Assembly (NCBI RefSeq): GCF_001447195.1
Contig: NZ_LFRI01000363.1
Span: 1 to 46,244 of the forward strand
DNA: 46,244 nt
Reading direction: 5' to 3'
DNA from: Aquabacterium parvum
Lineage (GTDB): Bacteria; Pseudomonadota; Gammaproteobacteria; Burkholderiales; Burkholderiaceae_C
In this document: piece after piece, positions 42,578-46,244 of the stretch
How the letters are laid out: every line of letters begins with the position of its first letter
How positions within the stretch are numbered: position 1 is the stretch's first letter
The notes under the pieces: generated by a model
What the model was told of the DNA's origin: nothing
Seen by the model: only the letters and a program-made list of their open reading frames with translations
The model's database searches: none
Translations under genes and position numbers: made by a program

Positions 42578-43210
42578 TCAGTACCAGTTGCGATAAAAGG
42601 GGCGGTCGGCAGCAGCCAGCAGCTCGGTGTCGCCGTCGCTGTCGCCGTAGGCATAGATGAACCACTGGTCGAGTCGACCGACGGTCTGGGTGAGTCGGCG
42701 CACCTTTTCGGCGTTGACGCAGTTGTCGCCGTCCACTTCGCCTGTGAGGTGGCCTTTCTCCGTGCGCAAGCGGGTGCCGCAAACGTGGTCGAAGCCGACG
42801 GACTTGCCCCAGTCCACCAGGTAGTTCTCGGGCGCGTTGCTCACCAGCACCGTGAGGTGGCCTTGGGCTTGATGCCAGGCCAGGCGTCGCAGGGCCTGAG
42901 GCCGGATCCAGTTGCGAAGCGGGCCTTGTATGAAGCGCTGCGCATGGCCTGCTTCAACGTCGTTCGACATGCCTGACAGGAACAAGCCGATGAACCCCGC
43001 GCGCGCATCCATGAGCTTGCGCCGCCCCAGCAACACGCCCAGGATCTCGGGCAAAAGGAAGCACAGCACCTTGGTCCAGAACACCGGCGGCGTGGCGATG
43101 AACCTCAGGTAACGCCAGAAGGTGTGCCGATCGGAGAGCGTCCCGTCGAAATCGAACACGGCCAGGCCCGGGCGGTCGTTCATGGCAGATGGGGGCATTG
43201 GCTTGCTCAT
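42578..43210 (-). CDS. HAD-superfamily phosphatase (subfamily IB-like)
   Basis: This 210-residue enzyme has the nucleophile motif FDFDGTLSD (Asp20/Asp22), motif II Ser in VSNAP and a C-terminal GDSDGD metal-binding motif. These define an HAD phosphatase of the SerB/HAD-IB group. A membrane-like hydrophobic stretch (KVLCFLLPEILGVLLG) lies in the cap. It should hydrolyse a phosphate monoester. In a pathway with AfsA-like domains a phosphatase is expected, to remove the phosphate carried over from dihydroxyacetone phosphate; that link is inference. The ATG overlaps the ligase stop by 4 bp; Met10 is an alternative start. Confidence 0.85.
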   Translation of the reverse strand: MSKPMPPSAMNDRPGLAVFDFDGTLSDRHTFWRYLRFIATPPVFWTKVLCFLLPEILGVLLGRRKLMDARAGFIGLFLSGMSNDVEAGHAQRFIQGPLRNWIRPQALRRLAWHQAQGHLTVLVSNAPENYLVDWGKSVGFDHVCGTRLRTEKGHLTGEVDGDNCVNAEKVRRLTQTVGRLDQWFIYAYGDSDGDTELLAAADRPFYRNWY

Positions 43211-44727
43211 GCTGCGGTGGCCAGGGCCTCGGTGACCACGACGATGTTGCGTGGCAGCTTGTGCGCCGACAGGCGCTCTCCGAGGTGCTTGAGGAGCGCT
43301 TCCTGGTCGATGGCATCGCACACCACGCTCAGCGACAGGCTGGTCTGACCCAGTGCGTCGCGTTCCGCGTGCGCCCGTGCAGCGCGCACGTTGGGCCATT
43401 CGCGTGCGGCTTGTTCGACCTCTGCGAGGTCGACCATCTGGCTGCGCACTTTGGTGATGCGCAAACGCATGCCAATGAAGTGCACGTGGCCAGCCTCGTC
43501 TCGCACAACCAGGTCGCCAGACTTGAGCCACCCTTCGCAGAAGAACTGCCTGTCTGCTTCGGCGTTGTTCAAGTAGCCCGAGCAGACGGTTGGGCCGCCG
43601 ATCCAGAGCTCTCCCAGCGTGCCGTCGGGCACGTCCTGCCCTTCGCCATCGACCACGCGCAGTTGCACGCCAGGGATGGCCCGACCCAGGGTGTCTGGCT
43701 TGCAGGGGCCGACATAGCTCTGCACGATCACAGGCAGGCACTCGGTCATGCCGTAGCCCTGAAGCACCTGGTGGGCGGGCAAGCGTTGCGACAGTTCTCG
43801 TGCCGCGTCGGGCGCCAGGCGGCTGCCGCCCGAGTACAGCATCAGGTCTGGGTGCAGAGGTGGTGTTGCGTCTCCCCGGGCCGCCCTTTCCGAGAGCTGG
43901 TGGTTGAGCATGCGAACCAGCTCAGGCACGAGGCAGGCAAAGGCAACTTGGTGTTGTGACAGCACCTCGGCGATGTCTCGCCTGGACAGCGTCGAGGTGA
44001 TCAGCATCGTGGAGCCGATGCTCAACGGCATCACCATCAGCACCACCAGGCCGTAGACCGCGTACAGCGGCAGGCCGACCAGGTGAACCGTTCCCACGCC
44101 CATCGGGCGCATCGACTTCAGCAAGCCTGCTGCCGACAGGCTCAGCGCGCCGTAGCGGTGCGCCACACCCAGCGGCTCGCCCAGGCCCTTGTAGGTGAAC
44201 TGGATGGTCACCACGTCGTCGGCCTGTGGCAAGCGCAATGGCCGGGCCTCAAGGGGTTGCGTGGGCAGCGCAATGTGCCTGACGTTGGGCGGCAGCGGCA
44301 CACAAGGGCCTTCGTCCACCGTGATGAGCGCAGAGAGTTCGTTCAACATGGACCAGGTGCCCTGATGGCGCACCGCCAGGGCCGTCGTGGTGACCACCAT
44401 CGACGGCGTGCTGGCCAGCGCCAGTTCCCGCAACTCCGCTGCGGTGAGCTTGTCGTTGATCAGCACGGGCACCAGGCCTGCGCCGACAATCGCCAGGTAG
44501 TTGGCGACCAGCTCGATCCCCGAAGGCATGCACAGCAGAACGCGCGTGCCGCAGGATTGGCTCAGGGCATGCAAGGTTCCGCAGCGCCGGGTTGCCATCT
44601 CGTGCAACTCGGCGTAGGTGCACGAGCGACCTTCGTCCAGCGCGTCGATGGCCGTGGCCTGCGGGTGGCTCTCGGCGAAGCCGATGAACCGGTGAATGAA
44701 TCCGTCTGTCTGATGTTGAGCTGGCAT
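43207..44727 (-). CDS. Atypical AMP-dependent ligase lacking the usual P-loop and C-terminal lysine
   Basis: This 506-residue protein has the fold of acyl-adenylating enzymes: N-terminal TYAELHEMATRRCGTL, YGMTE at about residue 325 and GYLNNAEADRQFFCEGWLKSGD. The P-loop, normally SGTTGxPKG, reads FTYKGLGEPLG (177-187), with Leu where the Lys usually is. The C-terminal region ends VVVTEALATAA soon after HKLPRNIVVV, so the conserved GK motif with the catalytic Lys is missing. It may activate an acid with altered chemistry, transfer preformed adenylates, or be inactive. The start is the ATG at 44727 with AGGAG upstream; a TTG at 44760 is less likely. Confidence 0.8.
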   Translation of the reverse strand: MPAQHQTDGFIHRFIGFAESHPQATAIDALDEGRSCTYAELHEMATRRCGTLHALSQSCGTRVLLCMPSGIELVANYLAIVGAGLVPVLINDKLTAAELRELALASTPSMVVTTTALAVRHQGTWSMLNELSALITVDEGPCVPLPPNVRHIALPTQPLEARPLRLPQADDVVTIQFTYKGLGEPLGVAHRYGALSLSAAGLLKSMRPMGVGTVHLVGLPLYAVYGLVVLMVMPLSIGSTMLITSTLSRRDIAEVLSQHQVAFACLVPELVRMLNHQLSERAARGDATPPLHPDLMLYSGGSRLAPDAARELSQRLPAHQVLQGYGMTECLPVIVQSYVGPCKPDTLGRAIPGVQLRVVDGEGQDVPDGTLGELWIGGPTVCSGYLNNAEADRQFFCEGWLKSGDLVVRDEAGHVHFIGMRLRITKVRSQMVDLAEVEQAAREWPNVRAARAHAERDALGQTSLSLSVVCDAIDQEALLKHLGERLSAHKLPRNIVVVTEALATAA

Positions 44728-44772
44728 GTTGGGCTCCTGTTGCGTGGGGATGGCGGGCAAAAGTGGTCCCCG

Positions 44773-44791
44773 CCACCGTGCATGACGGTGG
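44773..44791. other. Intercistronic hairpin between dehydrogenase and ligase genes
   Basis: CCACCGT (44773-44779) and ACGGTGG (44785-44791) form a perfect 7-bp stem with a 5-nt loop in the 98-nt gap after the first gene of the operon. The minus-strand tail is not U-rich directly after the stem. It may be an RNA processing or partial-termination site rather than a full terminator. Confidence 0.45.
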
Positions 44792-44825
44792 TGTTTTCGG
44801 GGGGGCGGGGCAGGTGGGAGGCGGG

Positions 44826-45869
44826 TCAGCCGCTGAGGGCCATTCGGGGCGAGGCCCCTGATGTGAGCCAGCCCTGCTGCCGGTACCAGTTGACGGTGTC
44901 CGTGAGCGTGTCCAAGGGCGGGCGGAAGGTGCCTTGCAGCACCGAGAAGGTCTTTTCCTGGTTGAACTGGGTGCGCCCGGCCTCGCGCTCCAGCAGCCTG
45001 ACGGCCGCGCGACTGACCAGGGCGGGTGCGCCGGTCAGGCGGGATTGGGTCTCGTTGACCCAGGCAATGACCTTGAGCAGGCTGATGGGGATGGCGCGGG
45101 TGGGCGCAGGCACCCCCGTGACTTGTGCCAGCAGGGGAAAGAGCTGGTCCATGGTCATGTTCCTGCCTGCCGCCAGGTAACGATGGCCGCTTTGGCCTTT
45201 GCGCAGGGCGCTGACCTGGATCTGTGCGACGTCTCGCGCATCCACGACCGAGAACGTGCCTGGGATGCGACCCGGCAGCTTGCGCGCAGCGAAGTCCAGC
45301 ACCAACTGGCCTGCGCTGGTCGGGCCCATGTCCCCGGGGCCGAACATCCAGCCTGGAAGCACCATCACGACGCGGGTGTCCGGGTGTCGCCGGCAGAACG
45401 CCATCACGGCTTGATCGGACAGGATCTTGCTGCGGTAGTAGTCATCGGCATGAGCCAGATCGCGCGCCATGGTCTCGTCGATGGGCTGACCAGGTGGGCC
45501 GTCCAACACCGCGATCGACGAGGTGTGAACCACCTCGTGGATGCCGCTTTTGCGTGCGGCGTCGAGCAAAGCTGCGGTGCCTTCCACGTTGGTGGCTTGC
45601 AGCTTCTCGGTGTGTTGACCACCCTTGTAGCAGTCCCGGAAATGCGCCGCTGTGTGGAACAGGGCGTCGCAGCCCTTGAGGGCCTCCGCAAAGCCCCCGA
45701 CGTCGGTCATGTCTCCTTCGACGATGTCCACTGGAAGATCAGCGAACTGTTGCCTGGCCTTGTCTTTGGAGCGAGCCAGGCCTTTGACGCGCACGCCTTG
45801 TCGCAGCAGCTCGCGCACCAGGTTGTTGCCCAGCAGTCCCGTGGAGCCTGTCACGAATGCCGATTTCAT
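44826..45869 (-). CDS. NAD(P)-dependent epimerase/dehydrogenase (extended SDR), first gene of the operon
   Basis: This 347-residue protein has the Rossmann motif VTGSTGLLGNNLV (residues 6-18), TSSIAVLDG and YYRSK as the active-site YxxxK (about 149-153). It is of the dihydroflavonol-reductase-like SDR type, with LPGWMFGPGD typical of the group. It differs clearly from the SDR at the far end of the operon, so the two probably act at separate steps. GGAGGACCCTG precedes the ATG at 45869. The predicted promoter and a 34-bp palindrome lie directly upstream. Confidence 0.87.
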   Translation of the reverse strand: MKSAFVTGSTGLLGNNLVRELLRQGVRVKGLARSKDKARQQFADLPVDIVEGDMTDVGGFAEALKGCDALFHTAAHFRDCYKGGQHTEKLQATNVEGTAALLDAARKSGIHEVVHTSSIAVLDGPPGQPIDETMARDLAHADDYYRSKILSDQAVMAFCRRHPDTRVVMVLPGWMFGPGDMGPTSAGQLVLDFAARKLPGRIPGTFSVVDARDVAQIQVSALRKGQSGHRYLAAGRNMTMDQLFPLLAQVTGVPAPTRAIPISLLKVIAWVNETQSRLTGAPALVSRAAVRLLEREAGRTQFNQEKTFSVLQGTFRPPLDTLTDTVNWYRQQGWLTSGASPRMALSG

Positions 45870-45889
45870 CAGGGTCCTCCCTCTTTGTT

Positions 45890-45923
45890 GATACCGATTG
45901 ATCTTTGAAGATCGTTCGGTATC
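45890..45923. promoter_or_regulatory. 34-bp nested palindrome, candidate operator of the biosynthetic operon
   Basis: Outer arms GATACCGA (45890-45897) and TCGGTATC (45916-45923) and inner arms GATCTT (45900-45905) and AAGATC (45908-45913) are all perfect and symmetric about the same centre. The site lies 21 bp before the first start codon and covers the predicted transcription start, so a bound dimer or dimer pair would block transcription. Three more GTATC/GATAC pentamers occur upstream to 45995. Confidence 0.72.
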
Positions 45924-45925
45924 TG

Positions 45926-45955
45926 ACTGTAGGGGGCGGGTTCGGGTGGATACAA
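45926..45955 (-). promoter_or_regulatory. Probable sigma-70 promoter of the ten-gene operon
   Basis: On the minus strand TTGTAT (45955-45950), an 18-bp spacer and TACAGT (45931-45926) match four of six consensus positions each. The start point would fall near 45919, inside the palindrome at 45890-45923. Confidence 0.5.
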
Positions 45956-46200
45956 GTGACTTCGTGTGTCTTGTGTATCCTGGTGTCAGCGTATCCCACA
46001 CCCTAGGGGGAACCCTGTGATGCCGAGGTGGCGGGCGCAAGGGCTTCACGCCCAAGAGCGGAGGTCGCTGGCAGAAACTGTTGCGCGGCTTTGGAGGCGC
46101 GGCATGTGCCCCCCGAGTTCGACACCAAAATGCCGATTTCGCATTTTTGGTGAAGCCGCTTCCATGTGAATCAACGACTTATGCACATTTTTGCGGAAGT
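45956..46200. other. Right-edge region without recognised gene
   Basis: No convincing gene is seen from 45956 to the window end. Short open frames on both strands lack domains and ribosome sites. One hairpin is present: CACCAAAATGC (46123-46133) pairs with GCATTTTTGGTG (46141-46152), with one extra A/T base. Base composition becomes more AT-rich after about 46100. Confidence 0.5.
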
Positions 46201-46236
46201 TTTGTAGTGGCAACTGCATGAATGCTTTGTAGTGGC
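46201..46236 (+). repeat. Two 11-bp direct repeats at 25-bp spacing
   Basis: TTTGTAGTGGC occurs at 46201-46211 and again at 46226-46236, in an AT-richer stretch that continues past the window edge. It may be the start of a longer direct-repeat array or part of an element end. Confidence 0.5.
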
Positions 46237-46244
46237 GCAATTGG

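Noticed and set aside
46046..46240. Minus-strand 64-codon frame at the right edge
   Set aside because: It crosses the direct repeats and hairpin, lacks a ribosome site and shows no recognisable domain; the true gene content beyond the edge is unseen.

Overview
The window is GC-rich bacterial DNA that looks like a chromosome of the Burkholderiales (Betaproteobacteria). Signs are an ornibactin/pyoverdine-style siderophore locus with PvdS/OrbS-type ECF promoters, an HME-RND metal efflux operon, a CueR-type copper operon and a PEP-CTERM surface protein. The genus cannot be fixed from the sequence. No rRNA, tRNA, CRISPR array, transposase or integrase was seen.

Region 1 (1-9776), hydroxamate siderophore locus. 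It holds the 3' end of an NRPS (carrier protein plus thioesterase), a TonB-dependent receptor, an ornithine N-hydroxylase, an N-formyltransferase, a FhuF-type [2Fe-2S] reductase, a PvdE-like ABC exporter and a PepSY membrane protein. Two intergenic regions each carry a back-to-back pair of promoters with TAAA, exactly 17 nt, then CGTC. This is the signature of iron-starvation ECF sigma factors. The expected product is a peptide with formyl-hydroxyornithine; uptake and reductive iron release are encoded beside its synthesis.

Region 2 (9800-23400), copper and heavy-metal handling. Two small Cys-rich secreted proteins and a His-rich CzcI-like protein precede a TolC/adaptor/RND efflux operon. A divergent CueR regulon follows: copA, a DUF2933 protein, an ICMT-like methyltransferase, a Met-rich periplasmic protein and a CopZ-like gene broken by an in-frame amber codon are on the minus strand; cueR, a cupredoxin and a DUF411 protein are on the plus strand. 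Two CueR-type operator-promoters lie between the two arms.

Region 3 (23400-30430), mixed accessory DNA. It has a CNNM/DUF21 remnant, an interspersed repeat shared with position 9805, an orphan FliD-like protein, a PEP-CTERM gene overlapping a LuxR-type regulator with a lux-box-like palindrome upstream, a lipoprotein, a beta-propeller protein, and an alpha/beta hydrolase coupled to a TetR regulator.

Region 4 (45955 down to 30394, minus strand), a compact ten-gene operon and the most unusual part. The order is SDR-type dehydrogenase, atypical AMP-ligase, HAD phosphatase, FAD monooxygenase, AT-ACP-ACP-ACP-KR protein, KS-CLF protein with two AfsA-like hotdog domains, type II thioesterase, SRPBCC protein, outer-membrane barrel, second dehydrogenase. 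Five junctions overlap (four of 4 bp and one of 74 bp). The promoter carries a 34-bp nested palindrome over the predicted transcription start. An iterative PUFA-synthase-like machine fused to A-factor-synthase-like domains, with a phosphatase and reductases alongside, suggests a fatty-acyl butenolide, furan or related small molecule. That product class is inference.
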